From: Lachnoclostridium sp. UBA5725
Lineage (GTDB): Bacteria; Bacillota; Clostridia; Lachnospirales; Lachnospiraceae
Reading direction: 5' to 3'
Assembly (NCBI GenBank): GCA_002419585.1
Contig: DIGJ01000012.1
Location: forward strand, 47,183 to 111,182
DNA length: 64,000 nucleotides
Positions 17,689 to 25,342 of the stretch are shown piece by piece. Every line of letters begins with the position of its first letter. Within the stretch, counting starts at the first letter, position 1. Position numbers and translations under genes: made by a program. Under the pieces are notes generated by a model. It searched no databases and was not told the DNA's origin. It saw only the letters and a list, made by a program, of their open reading frames with translations.

Positions 17689-17734
17689 GTTTATTAAAAT
17701 AATCGTTTGATATCAATACATTCTTATGATTACA

Positions 17735-17854
17735 TTAACTATTTTTTTGATCTTTGTTCTTACGTAGTTTCATTCCTACAAATAGTGCGGCTCCAACAAC
17801 AATGCCAAAAAGAATATATCGAACGACATAATATAATAACGCTGCTCCAAACAT
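17735..17854 (-). CDS. 39-aa single-span membrane protein, unknown
   Basis: A short gene with ATG at 17854 and TAA at 17735, preceded by a strong AGGGGGAAATTAC site. The product begins MFGAALLYYVVRYILFG, has one hydrophobic span (about residues 4-28) and ends in a basic tail KLRKNKDQKNS, so the C-terminus should be cytoplasmic. It starts 11 nt after the HisI/HisE fusion gene stops and is followed by a terminator, so it is probably the last cistron of the his transcript. I recall similar 35-45-aa proteins in other Lachnospiraceae, sometimes mislabelled 'vanadium nitrogenase'; the function is unknown. Confidence 0.7.
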   Translation of the reverse strand: MFGAALLYYVVRYILFGIVVGAALFVGMKLRKNKDQKNS

Positions 17855-17865
17855 GTAATTTCCCC

Positions 17866-19128
17866 CTATCTTCTATGTGCAAGTTCTTTTGTAACATCTT
17901 CCCAATCCAGTCCACATTCTGCCATCAGAACCATCATATGATACATAAAATCAGCAATCTCATATTTTAATTCTTCGGAATCCGGATTCTTGGCTGCAAT
18001 CACAATTTCCGTTGCTTCTTCTCCACATTTTTTTAATATTTTATCAATTCCTTTATCAAACAAATAGTTGGTATAGGAACCTTCTTTGGGATGCATCTTG
18101 CGGTCCATTATTACGTTAAAAACATCATTAAATACGTTTAATGGGTTGACTGCATCGTATTCATATTTTGCCAAATCGGTGAAAAAGCAGGTTCGGTTCC
18201 CCGTATGACATGCTGCACCGATTTGTTTTACCTTTGCTAGTATTGTATCACTATCACAATCGATCATCAAGTGTTTTACGTACTGAAAATGTCCTGAAGT
18301 TTCTCCTTTACACCATAATTCCTTACGGCTACGACTATAGTATGTCATTTTTCCTGTTTCCAGAGTCTTTTGAAATGCTTCTTCTGTCATATAAGCAAGC
18401 ATTAGGACCTCACCTGTTTTATAATCCTGCGTAATAACTGGCACCATTCCATCCGAATTTTTCTTAAAATCAGAAAATTTTAACGTACTTTCAAATACAT
18501 TAACTGTTACTTTATTATCATGAAGCACGCGTTTTGCTTTCATAATATCTTTACCTTCAAAATAATTGGTTGCTACACCTTCTACATTTTCAAGTGTCAT
18601 CAACTCCATTAAATCATTTCGAATCAGACTATCTCTTATAATAATTGGCATATCTGCTTTTAACATATTCTTTTTTAATTTATCTGATATGGTAACATGC
18701 TTTAGGAGTACTCCATAAATTCCGATTTCTTTTAAATACTGTGTATAATTGTAATTCTTAAAATCACCGATTGAATCGATTTCCATCATAATCTTATCAT
18801 TGCCAAAACGGTCAATTGCTTCGATTAATACTTTGTCATCCTTTATCAATGCCTGCTTAACTACTACACGGTCGGCACCTGTATACAGCGCCTTCTTAAT
18901 ATCTTCAAATCGCTCCACGAAAAGCCCAATGATAAAGGGAAGTTCACATTCTTTTGCCACCATTTTCATCGTTTTTAGAAATTCTTCCCTGGAGACTTCG
19001 TCTCTTGTGTAATTATAAATAAACAAAGAATCTGCTCCATTATTTGCATATTCTATCGCCTTTCGAACAATGCTTGTGTCAATTTCGTTTTCGCCATTAA
19101 TATAACCAATTATCTTCTTGTAATCCAT
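17866..19128 (-). CDS. hisIE: HisF-like barrel fused to HisI and HisE
   Basis: 420-aa three-part protein. Residues ~1-205 resemble a HisA/HisF (beta/alpha)8 barrel. Residues ~225-325 are phosphoribosyl-AMP cyclohydrolase (HisI: YYSRSRKELWCKGETSGH, DCDSDT, and zinc-type cysteines C307 and C314 in CHTGNRTC). Residues ~335-420 are phosphoribosyl-ATP pyrophosphatase (HisE: GSYTNYLFDKGIDKILKKCG, EEATEIVIAAKN). The last two catalyse steps 2 and 3 of histidine synthesis. The barrel has Asn11 where HisF has its catalytic Asp11, keeps an Asp at 118 (EIDS, equivalent to Asp130), and has lost the GGGIR phosphate loop (IIGLFVE). AAGGAG sets the start at 19128, overlapping hisA by 32 nt. Confidence 0.9.
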   Translation of the reverse strand: MDYKKIIGYINGENEIDTSIVRKAIEYANNGADSLFIYNYTRDEVSREEFLKTMKMVAKECELPFIIGLFVERFEDIKKALYTGADRVVVKQALIKDDKVLIEAIDRFGNDKIMMEIDSIGDFKNYNYTQYLKEIGIYGVLLKHVTISDKLKKNMLKADMPIIIRDSLIRNDLMELMTLENVEGVATNYFEGKDIMKAKRVLHDNKVTVNVFESTLKFSDFKKNSDGMVPVITQDYKTGEVLMLAYMTEEAFQKTLETGKMTYYSRSRKELWCKGETSGHFQYVKHLMIDCDSDTILAKVKQIGAACHTGNRTCFFTDLAKYEYDAVNPLNVFNDVFNVIMDRKMHPKEGSYTNYLFDKGIDKILKKCGEEATEIVIAAKNPDSEELKYEIADFMYHMMVLMAECGLDWEDVTKELAHRR

Positions 19129-19828
19129 AGCTGTCTCCTTTTTCAAAAATTTCGATTGCTTTTTTTATATTTAGTTCTCTTTGAATCTCATTTTTTTCCA
19201 AAACCGCACCATATGCGTTTACATCTTTTAGCTTTTCCAAATCTTTCACTGAGCTGATATTTCCCTTCGCAATAATATTTAGATTTGTCTTATTATATAA
19301 TTCATCAATTTCTTCGCAAAAACTGAACGTTGTATGCATTTTAGTCGATGCATCCACGTAACATATATTTTGCACTCCATAACTTTTCATTTCGATTGCA
19401 TGATCAATCGCCCGTACTGCATTTATCTTTTCAAACCCTTCTGTTACAACAAAGCCATCATTTGTATCAATGGATACCAATATCTTATCTTGTCCAAAAT
19501 TTGCAATGACATCTTTTATGAATGCTGGATTTCCTACCGCTTTTGTTCCAATTATGACTCTGCTCGCTCCCAAATCCAGCAGATGCTCTACATCCTTTAG
19601 AGAACGAATGCCTCCACCAACCTCAATTGGTATGGATATTTTGGATACTATATTTAAAATACTTTCCTCATTTACAAGGTTACCCATTCTTGCTCCGTCT
19701 ATATCAATGATATGCAAACACGAAGCACCCATATTCACATATTCCATTGCAAGTTTCCAAGGCAGATTCTGATTTGTATGAGAATTGCATCTTCCATTTT
19801 TAATAAAAATTGCTGGAAATATTAACAT
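19097..19828 (-). CDS. hisA: HisA-like (beta/alpha)8 barrel, catalytic Asp8 replaced
   Basis: 243-aa protein of the HisA/HisF superfamily in the hisA position. HisA isomerises ProFAR to PRFAR. Family features kept are IEVGGGIRSLKDVEHLLDLG (first phosphate site) and ILVSIDTNDG, with the Asp equivalent to T. maritima Asp127. Strand 1 reads MLIFPAIFIKNG where HisA has PAIDL, so residue 8, the general-base Asp, is Phe (codon TTT). The second-half motifs are also eroded: DASTKMHTTF where HisA has DxxRDG, and AKGNISS where it has SGGISS. GAGGTG lies 6 nt before the ATG at 19828. It may be inactive, regulatory or structural; whether another hisA exists cannot be seen here. Confidence 0.8.
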   Translation of the reverse strand: MLIFPAIFIKNGRCNSHTNQNLPWKLAMEYVNMGASCLHIIDIDGARMGNLVNEESILNIVSKISIPIEVGGGIRSLKDVEHLLDLGASRVIIGTKAVGNPAFIKDVIANFGQDKILVSIDTNDGFVVTEGFEKINAVRAIDHAIEMKSYGVQNICYVDASTKMHTTFSFCEEIDELYNKTNLNIIAKGNISSVKDLEKLKDVNAYGAVLEKNEIQRELNIKKAIEIFEKGDSYGLQEDNWLY

Positions 19829-19857
19829 TGCTGTCACCTCTACTTGGCATGTATATT

Positions 19858-20448
19858 TTATAAGCTTCCTTTCGTTGATAGAACTCCTTGAATTCTTTCA
19901 TCCAAACTGGTCGCATCATCTAGCGCTTTTCCAAATGCTTTAAATATGGCCTCTGCCACATGATGGTTATTTCCTCCTGATAACTCCTTTATATGAAGAT
20001 TCATTTCCGCCCCATAGGAAACGGCATAAAAGAATTCCTTGATCATTTCCGTATCCAAATCTCCAATCTTTGGTGTCGAAAACGATACATCAAAAACAAA
20101 ATACGGTCTGCCAGATAAATCAAGTGCACAAAGCATTAACGTTTCATCCATTGGTAGCATAAAATTTCCAAAGCGTTTGATTCCTTCTTTACTATCTAGT
20201 GCTTCTTTTATTGCCTGACCTAATACAATTCCCACATCTTCGATGGTATGATGGGAATCTACTTCCAAATCTCCTTTGCATGTGACTTCCAGATCAAAAA
20301 AACCATGTCGTGCAAAGCTGTTGAGCATATGGTCAAAAAAACCAATCCCTGTATGAATCGAAGTAGTTCCACTTCCATCCAAATTAAAAGACATCGTTAT
20401 CTGGGTTTCTTTTGTATTACGTGTTATTTTGCTTTTTCTGTTTTTCAT
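19858..20448 (-). CDS. hisB: Imidazoleglycerol-phosphate dehydratase
   Basis: 196-aa monofunctional HisB, which dehydrates IGP to imidazole-acetol phosphate. Both metal-binding repeats are present: FFDHMLNSFARHG with DSHHTIEDVGI, and NNHHVAEAIFKAFGKAL. Length matches the Firmicutes dehydratase, without the HolPase domain of enterobacteria. The start at 20448 is supported by GGGGGATACC; a longer open frame upstream runs through a tandem repeat and is not coding. hisA starts about 30 nt downstream. Confidence 0.96.
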   Translation of the reverse strand: MKNRKSKITRNTKETQITMSFNLDGSGTTSIHTGIGFFDHMLNSFARHGFFDLEVTCKGDLEVDSHHTIEDVGIVLGQAIKEALDSKEGIKRFGNFMLPMDETLMLCALDLSGRPYFVFDVSFSTPKIGDLDTEMIKEFFYAVSYGAEMNLHIKELSGGNNHHVAEAIFKAFGKALDDATSLDERIQGVLSTKGSL

Positions 20449-20500
20449 GGTATCCCCCTTTAAAAATACTCTTACCTGAATTGTTCGAAAGCTGGCACTA

Positions 20501-20542
20501 TTTGTAATTCGGTGTTTGTAATTCGGTGTTTGTAATTCGGTA
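20501..20542. repeat. Three tandem copies of a 14-bp unit
   Basis: TTTGTAATTCGGTG is repeated three times without gaps; the third copy ends in A instead of G. It lies 53 nt upstream of the hisB start and next to a hairpin. It could be simple slippage or a binding-site array; nothing in the sequence decides. Confidence 0.93.
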
Positions 20543-20550
20543 TTTATATA

Positions 20551-20581
20551 ATAGCCGGCGCCTAAAATAAGCACCGGCTAT
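20551..20581. terminator. GC-rich hairpin after the FliD-like gene
   Basis: ATAGCCGGCGC (20551-20561) pairs with GCACCGGCTAT (20571-20581), with G-T wobble, around a 9-nt loop. It lies 12 nt beyond the stop of the FliD-like gene, so a terminator or 3'-end processing role is likely, but no U-tract follows on the minus strand. The AATAGCCGGYGC arms resemble part of the outer stem of palindrome copy 1. Confidence 0.5.
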
Positions 20582-20592
20582 ATCTATGTATC

Positions 20593-21291
20593 TTAAAATA
20601 AACTGTCATAAAGTGTACTCGTATTAATCGAAGAATAATCTCCAGAATTTGTATAGATATTTGCTGTACTAGAAGCTTTGAGTGCATTATTACTCAAATT
20701 AACAAGATCCGATGCTTTGTTGGCTACTTTATCTGCAAATGAATTTGTCCCGCTAAAAAGCGTCTTTATCGTGGCTGTATCTGCTGCTTTCAGCGTTTCT
20801 TTATTCAGGCTTAATTTGTTATCGGAACCAATGGTAATACCAACATCCTTTAATAAATTAGAGGACGCCTTTGTATCTCCAATCATCCAAAGTGTCTTTC
20901 GCAATATACTCTTAGTATCTACTTCGCTTGTAGTATCAATACTATTGTTATACGCGTCAACGAAAGACTGTACATTTTTTGCAACGGTATCACTGTTACT
21001 AAAATCCGTATTCTTCAATTTTGTTGCTGCCTTATTCAATGTGGTAGCATCTGTTTTTGTATCATTTAGTCCAATCTTTGCTTGCTTTTCTGCCTCCATG
21101 GCTTTGGTCGAACTTGCAGTCGTATTCTTTTTATCATAATACGCATTCAATAGCTTTTTATAGGCTCCACTTCGTATCATTGCGTAATTACCAATCTCAC
21201 TATTTGAACTAGCTTTATCTTTACTGCTCGTCCCAAAATAGTTCGAGATAAAAGAGGTGGAATCACCGCTTATTCCAAAATAAGATGCCAT
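20593..21291 (-). CDS. Orphan protein resembling the FliD (flagellar cap) C-terminal region
   Basis: 232-aa Ser/Thr/Asn-rich protein. The segment 'LLKDVGITIGSDNKLSLNKETLKAAD' (in parts) followed by 'TIKTLFSGTNSFADKVANKASDL' has the pattern of the FliD C-terminal domain (L..GI....G.L.ld...l......v..lF). It has no FliD N-terminal domain or signal peptide. It starts at 21291 with AAGGAGTG 5 nt upstream. It sits between hisD and hisB on the same strand, far from flagellar genes, and ends at a hairpin. Proteins with the start 'MASYFGIS' recur in Lachnospiraceae as I recall; function unknown. Export by the flagellar system is one possibility. Confidence 0.6.
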   Translation of the reverse strand: MASYFGISGDSTSFISNYFGTSSKDKASSNSEIGNYAMIRSGAYKKLLNAYYDKKNTTASSTKAMEAEKQAKIGLNDTKTDATTLNKAATKLKNTDFSNSDTVAKNVQSFVDAYNNSIDTTSEVDTKSILRKTLWMIGDTKASSNLLKDVGITIGSDNKLSLNKETLKAADTATIKTLFSGTNSFADKVANKASDLVNLSNNALKASSTANIYTNSGDYSSINTSTLYDSLF

Positions 21292-21381
21292 AAAATCACT
21301 CCTTTGATATCGAATATATAAAACTCTTTGTATACTTCTATTATACCAATCGACCGTAAACAAGCAATAGTTTATAGCAAA

Positions 21382-22674
21382 TTATTTTTCGAAACGAACT
21401 GCAATGGAATTCGCGTGTGCGGTCAGCTGCTCTGCTTTTGCAAATGCAATAATATCTTCATGAATTGGTTCTAGTGCTTCTTTCGAATAAGAAATGATAC
21501 TGGATTTCTTAATGAAGTCATCCACGCTTAGTGGGGAAAAGAATTTTGCGGTTCCATTTGTAGGCAGCACGTGGTTTGGACCAGCAAAATAGTCGCCAAG
21601 CGGTTCACTGGAATATTCGCCAAGAAAGATTGCTCCGGCATTTTTAATCTTTGTCATCGTCTGGAACGGATCTTTTGTAACAATTTCTAAATGCTCCGAT
21701 GCAATTTCATTGGTCACATCAATTGCCTCTTCTAAGGAATTCGCAACTAAAATATATCCATAATTATCAAGGGATTTTTGCAATATTTCTTTTCTTGATA
21801 AAACTTCAACGAAATCATCTACTTCTTTTGATACCTTCTTTGCCAAGTCTAAACTGGTCGTTACTAAAATAGCCGAAGCTAACTCATCATGTTCTGCCTG
21901 TGATAAAAGATCTGCTGCGATAAATCTTGCATTAGCTGTTTCATCCGCTAGTACTAAGATTTCACTTGGTCCTGCAATCGAATCAATACTGACATGACCA
22001 TAAACTGCTTTTTTTGCAAGCGCTACAAATATATTACCAGGTCCAACAATTTTATGAACCTTTGGAATACTCTTTGTTCCATATGCAAGGCTTGCAATCG
22101 CCTGTGCTCCACCAATCTTATATATTTCGTCAACGCCTGCTTCTTTTGCGGCTACTAATGTGTTTGGATTAACCTTGCCTTCTTTATTCGGTGGTGTTGT
22201 CATAATGATTTTTTCAACGCCTGCTACTTTTGCCGGGATGACATTCATTAAAACAGAGGAAGGATACACTGCCTTGCCACCAGGTACATAAACACCTACC
22301 TTTTCAATTGGCGTAACTTTTTGTCCCAAAATTGTACCATTCGGTGTACTATCAAACCAACTGTATTGTTTTTGTTTTTGATGATAGACTTCAATATTTT
22401 GTTTTGCTTTTCGAATAATCTCCACTAAGGAAGGCTCTACTAATGCATAAGCTTCTTCGATTTCTTGGTCTGTCACTCTAATGGTTTCTGGTGTAATCAC
22501 AGCGCCATCAAATTGTAGTGTATATCCATTTGCAGCCTCATCTCCATCTATACGAATGTTTTCAATTACGTTTGATACTACGGATTCATATTCACGATAC
22601 TGGTTTGGGCTTCGCTTTAGTAAGTCTTCCAAAATATTATTTTTCGTTTCATCGGTTAAATTGACGATTCTCAT
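21382..22674 (-). CDS. hisD: Histidinol dehydrogenase
   Basis: 430-aa zinc enzyme performing the last two oxidations, histidinol to histidine, with NAD. Family motifs are EKVGVYVPGGKAVYPSSVLM, IDSIAGPSEILVLAD, LLSQAEHDELASAI (zinc and substrate ligands) and SEPLGDYFAGPNHVLPT. The ATG at 22674 has GAGGAAAACT upstream and was preferred over the in-frame ATG 12 nt earlier. It follows hisG by about 60 nt in the hisZ-hisG-hisD order normal for Firmicutes. Confidence 0.97.
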   Translation of the reverse strand: MRIVNLTDETKNNILEDLLKRSPNQYREYESVVSNVIENIRIDGDEAANGYTLQFDGAVITPETIRVTDQEIEEAYALVEPSLVEIIRKAKQNIEVYHQKQKQYSWFDSTPNGTILGQKVTPIEKVGVYVPGGKAVYPSSVLMNVIPAKVAGVEKIIMTTPPNKEGKVNPNTLVAAKEAGVDEIYKIGGAQAIASLAYGTKSIPKVHKIVGPGNIFVALAKKAVYGHVSIDSIAGPSEILVLADETANARFIAADLLSQAEHDELASAILVTTSLDLAKKVSKEVDDFVEVLSRKEILQKSLDNYGYILVANSLEEAIDVTNEIASEHLEIVTKDPFQTMTKIKNAGAIFLGEYSSEPLGDYFAGPNHVLPTNGTAKFFSPLSVDDFIKKSSIISYSKEALEPIHEDIIAFAKAEQLTAHANSIAVRFEK

Positions 22675-22735
22675 AGTTTTCCTCATTTCTGCGCTACTTG
22701 ATAAATTTTCTTTCCCTTTTGAAAAGAATTACTTT

Positions 22736-23374
22736 TTATGCTAAGACTTCTTTTAAATGATGGATCAGTTCAGAAATACGTTCGTGTTCCATTTTCATAC
22801 TTACTTGATTTACTACCATTCTTGCGGACAGTAGGCAGATTTCTTCATGTATCACCAATCCATTTTCGCGTAAGGTGGATCCCGTTTCCACGATATCAAC
22901 AATTACTTCGGATAAACCGACAATCGGTGCTAATTCAATCGACCCATTTAGTTTTATAATCTCAACGGTCTGATGCTTTTTATTGTAAAAATAATCTTTT
23001 GCAATGTTTGGGTATTTCGTAGCGACACGTATCATTTCACCACTATTTAAATATTTGTTTGCTTCCGGTGGCCCAGCGACACACATGCGGCACTTTCCAA
23101 GTCCTAAATCTACGACCTCGTAAAGCTTTCTTCCTTCTTCCATAATCGTGTCTTTTCCTACAACGCCTACATCTGCGGCTCCGTATTCTACATAAGTTGG
23201 CACATCCGTTGCTTTTGCCAAGAAAAATTTAAGTTTTAGTTCTTCATTCACAAAAATCAACTTTCTGGAATCCTTATCTTTCATTTCTTCACAGGTAATG
23301 CCAATCTGTTCTAGTATTCCGAGGGTTTGTTTTGCAATACGCCCTTTTGCTAATGCAAATGTCAAATATCTCAT
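22736..23374 (-). CDS. hisG: ATP phosphoribosyltransferase catalytic subunit, short form
   Basis: 212-aa HisG of the short (HisGs) type, the committed step of histidine synthesis (ATP + PRPP). Motifs are LTFALAKGRIAKQTL at the start, YGAADVGVVGKDTI, and the PRPP loop DIVETGSTLRENGL. The short form lacks the C-terminal allosteric ACT-like domain and needs HisZ, which is the gene immediately upstream with a 1-nt gap. Feedback control by histidine is expected through that hetero-octamer. Confidence 0.97.
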   Translation of the reverse strand: MRYLTFALAKGRIAKQTLGILEQIGITCEEMKDKDSRKLIFVNEELKLKFFLAKATDVPTYVEYGAADVGVVGKDTIMEEGRKLYEVVDLGLGKCRMCVAGPPEANKYLNSGEMIRVATKYPNIAKDYFYNKKHQTVEIIKLNGSIELAPIVGLSEVIVDIVETGSTLRENGLVIHEEICLLSARMVVNQVSMKMEHERISELIHHLKEVLA

Positions 23375-23375
23375 A

Positions 23376-24698
23376 TTAAACTCCCTCCATCCATTCGATT
23401 GCTATTACCTGCTTTGTTTCATTCGTTGTCTTGTCATACACTTCGATCGTATCTTCCGTCAGCATCTTAACAACATATCGTATCGAGGTCTTATCCATAA
23501 AGGCTTCATATTCTGACGTTGTTTCTTTCATTGCTTTTGATATAGCTTCTGATGTAGATTCTGCTATTTTTTCCGACACTGGATGATGCATTAAGGTAAC
23601 TTTTTTGTTCTGATTACGCAGTTTATTTGCAACTGTAATTGCAGCGTTCCTAGTTTCTGCCTGATATAACATTAAAATACCGCCTTCATTTGCTTCGTAG
23701 ATACGTTTCTGACTTAACAATGCAAACATCAGTTGGTCAATCAATAGAACGAGTCCTACTGCCGGTGCATTTTTCCCAAACTGCCCCACTAGATTATCAT
23801 AACGGCCGCCCTGTGCGACTGCTTCACCGGTACCATACGTATACGCTTTCATAATAATACCCGTATAATAGTTATATTTGCTTAACATACCTAGATCTAC
23901 GGTAATGTAATTTCTCATTCCATAAACATCCATAATGGATAAGATTTCTTCCAGGCGATCCAATGCTTTTAATGCTTTTCGATTATTTGTCATCTTTCGA
24001 GCGTATGAAAAATGCTCCATGCTTCCAAACAATTCCGGAAGTTTCATTAAAAGTTCTTTTAGATTTTGACTAATTTCTTTTCGTTCCATCAAAGCCTCGA
24101 TACCAAATAGGTTCTTACTTTCCATCAGGCTTTTCATCTCAAGGATTTCATCTTCATCAAATGCAGCTTCTTCCATCAGTCCATTGAAAAAATCAGCATG
24201 CCCAACTTCTACCTGAAACTCCGATAATCCAGCTTTTCGTAAGCAGTCTACCGTAATTGCCAAAATCTCGCTGTCTGCTTCTACGGATACATCATTGATC
24301 AATTCTGCTCCAACCTGAGTTGTCTCATTTAGCTTACCTTGATGACTGGAATTGTTGATATAGGTATTTCCTGTATACGTCAAACGCAGTGGAAAATCAT
24401 CTTCATTAAAATATTTTGCAGCACATCTTGCAATGGACGGCGTCATATCCGGGCGGAGCACCAAGGTATTGCCTTCACGGTCAATGAATTTGTACATTTC
24501 CTTTGATAAGACCGTTCCTCTTTCCTCACTAAAAATATCAAAAAATTCAAAGCTTGGAGTCTGAATACTCTTGAAGCCATAATTCTTTAAGATATCTTCC
24601 ATATCTTTTTGTAACTTAATCTTATGTTCACATTCTCCGTTATAAATATCTCGAACACCTTCTGGTGTATGTAATAGCTTATATTGTTCCTTTTTCAT
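23376..24698 (-). CDS. hisZ: ATP phosphoribosyltransferase regulatory subunit HisZ
   Basis: 440-aa paralogue of histidyl-tRNA synthetase that has no aminoacylation role and forms the regulatory half of HisG-HisZ. The HisRS-like core is visible: 'LLHTPEGVRDIYNGE', LVLRPDMTPSIARC (motif 2 region) and 'VAQGGRYDNLVGQFG' (motif 3 region). The C-terminal ~100 residues, with 'RNQNKKVTLMHHP', are less typical than in HisRS. Direct linkage to hisG argues against hisS. It is the first gene of the cluster; a TCTTATAAT -10-like sequence lies about 25 nt before the start, with a poor -35. Confidence 0.93.
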   Translation of the reverse strand: MKKEQYKLLHTPEGVRDIYNGECEHKIKLQKDMEDILKNYGFKSIQTPSFEFFDIFSEERGTVLSKEMYKFIDREGNTLVLRPDMTPSIARCAAKYFNEDDFPLRLTYTGNTYINNSSHQGKLNETTQVGAELINDVSVEADSEILAITVDCLRKAGLSEFQVEVGHADFFNGLMEEAAFDEDEILEMKSLMESKNLFGIEALMERKEISQNLKELLMKLPELFGSMEHFSYARKMTNNRKALKALDRLEEILSIMDVYGMRNYITVDLGMLSKYNYYTGIIMKAYTYGTGEAVAQGGRYDNLVGQFGKNAPAVGLVLLIDQLMFALLSQKRIYEANEGGILMLYQAETRNAAITVANKLRNQNKKVTLMHHPVSEKIAESTSEAISKAMKETTSEYEAFMDKTSIRYVVKMLTEDTIEVYDKTTNETKQVIAIEWMEGV

Positions 24699-24808
24699 AG
24701 GCTTCTCACTCTTTTCTATTATAAGACACTTTAATATATTAACGCAGTGCTATGGTAATTGGTTAGCACCTGAAACTGTTACTATTATAACGAATCCATT
24801 TTTCAAAG

Positions 24809-25342
24809 TCAATCACGATTTTCCAAATCCTGATTCAGCATTTCTAAATAATGAACAAATACGCGATTGTTCGTAGATATTTGATAGTGTGGATCAAGAT
24901 CCTCAAAACGAAAACTTTTTTTATCGCCCTTTTGCGCACGATTCCAAAACTCCATCATTTTCTCATAGGTCAGGTAATAAAAGACATCCTGCTTCTTAAA
25001 GTAAATTATAAGAAAAGCAACCCCCTTTTGCTTTTCAAACTCCGTCATAAATTCTACCTGATGTTCATGTATATTTTGAAGGGGAAATGTATCCGTAGAA
25101 CATTCCTTTGCATCAAAACATACGGGAACTCCCTGCACTACACCAATATAATCGACCGTACTTTTTTGTTCAAAATAAGCCAGTGTAATGTGACGCGTCG
25201 AAGCGTCAATTTTAATCGGTTTTATCGGGGTAGGAACTTTCTGGATTAAAGCCAGATGATTGCTTCTATATTTTTCATTGGTTAAGTTAATTAATTCTTC
25301 GAGTGTAGAGCCTCTTAGCCCTCTTGAATTCCATGACGGCAT
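24809..25342 (-). CDS. recU: Holliday junction resolvase RecU
   Basis: 177-aa RecU-family endonuclease that cleaves four-way junctions in Firmicutes. The family pattern is complete: NSRGLRGSTLEELIN at the N-terminus, DYIGVVQGVPVCFDAKE with the catalytic Asp and Glu/Lys, FPLQNIHEHQ, then a beta-rich C-terminal half with FLIIYFKK. The start at 25342 has GGAGG 9 nt upstream and overlaps the preceding pseudouridine synthase gene by 28 nt. Not adjacent to pbp1A as in Bacillus. Confidence 0.92.
   Translation of the reverse strand: MPSWNSRGLRGSTLEELINLTNEKYRSNHLALIQKVPTPIKPIKIDASTRHITLAYFEQKSTVDYIGVVQGVPVCFDAKECSTDTFPLQNIHEHQVEFMTEFEKQKGVAFLIIYFKKQDVFYYLTYEKMMEFWNRAQKGDKKSFRFEDLDPHYQISTNNRVFVHYLEMLNQDLENRD

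Noticed and set aside
20449..20574. Longer hisB reading frame starting at 20574
   Set aside because: The extra 42 codons translate a 14-bp tandem repeat and have no ribosome binding site; the start at 20448 gives normal HisB length with GGGGG upstream.
24746..24772. Stem-loop GTGCTA / TAGCAC between recU and hisZ as a his regulatory element
   Set aside because: The stem is only 6 bp with an 11-nt loop, there is no U-tract, and no leader peptide with His codons was found; too weak to list.
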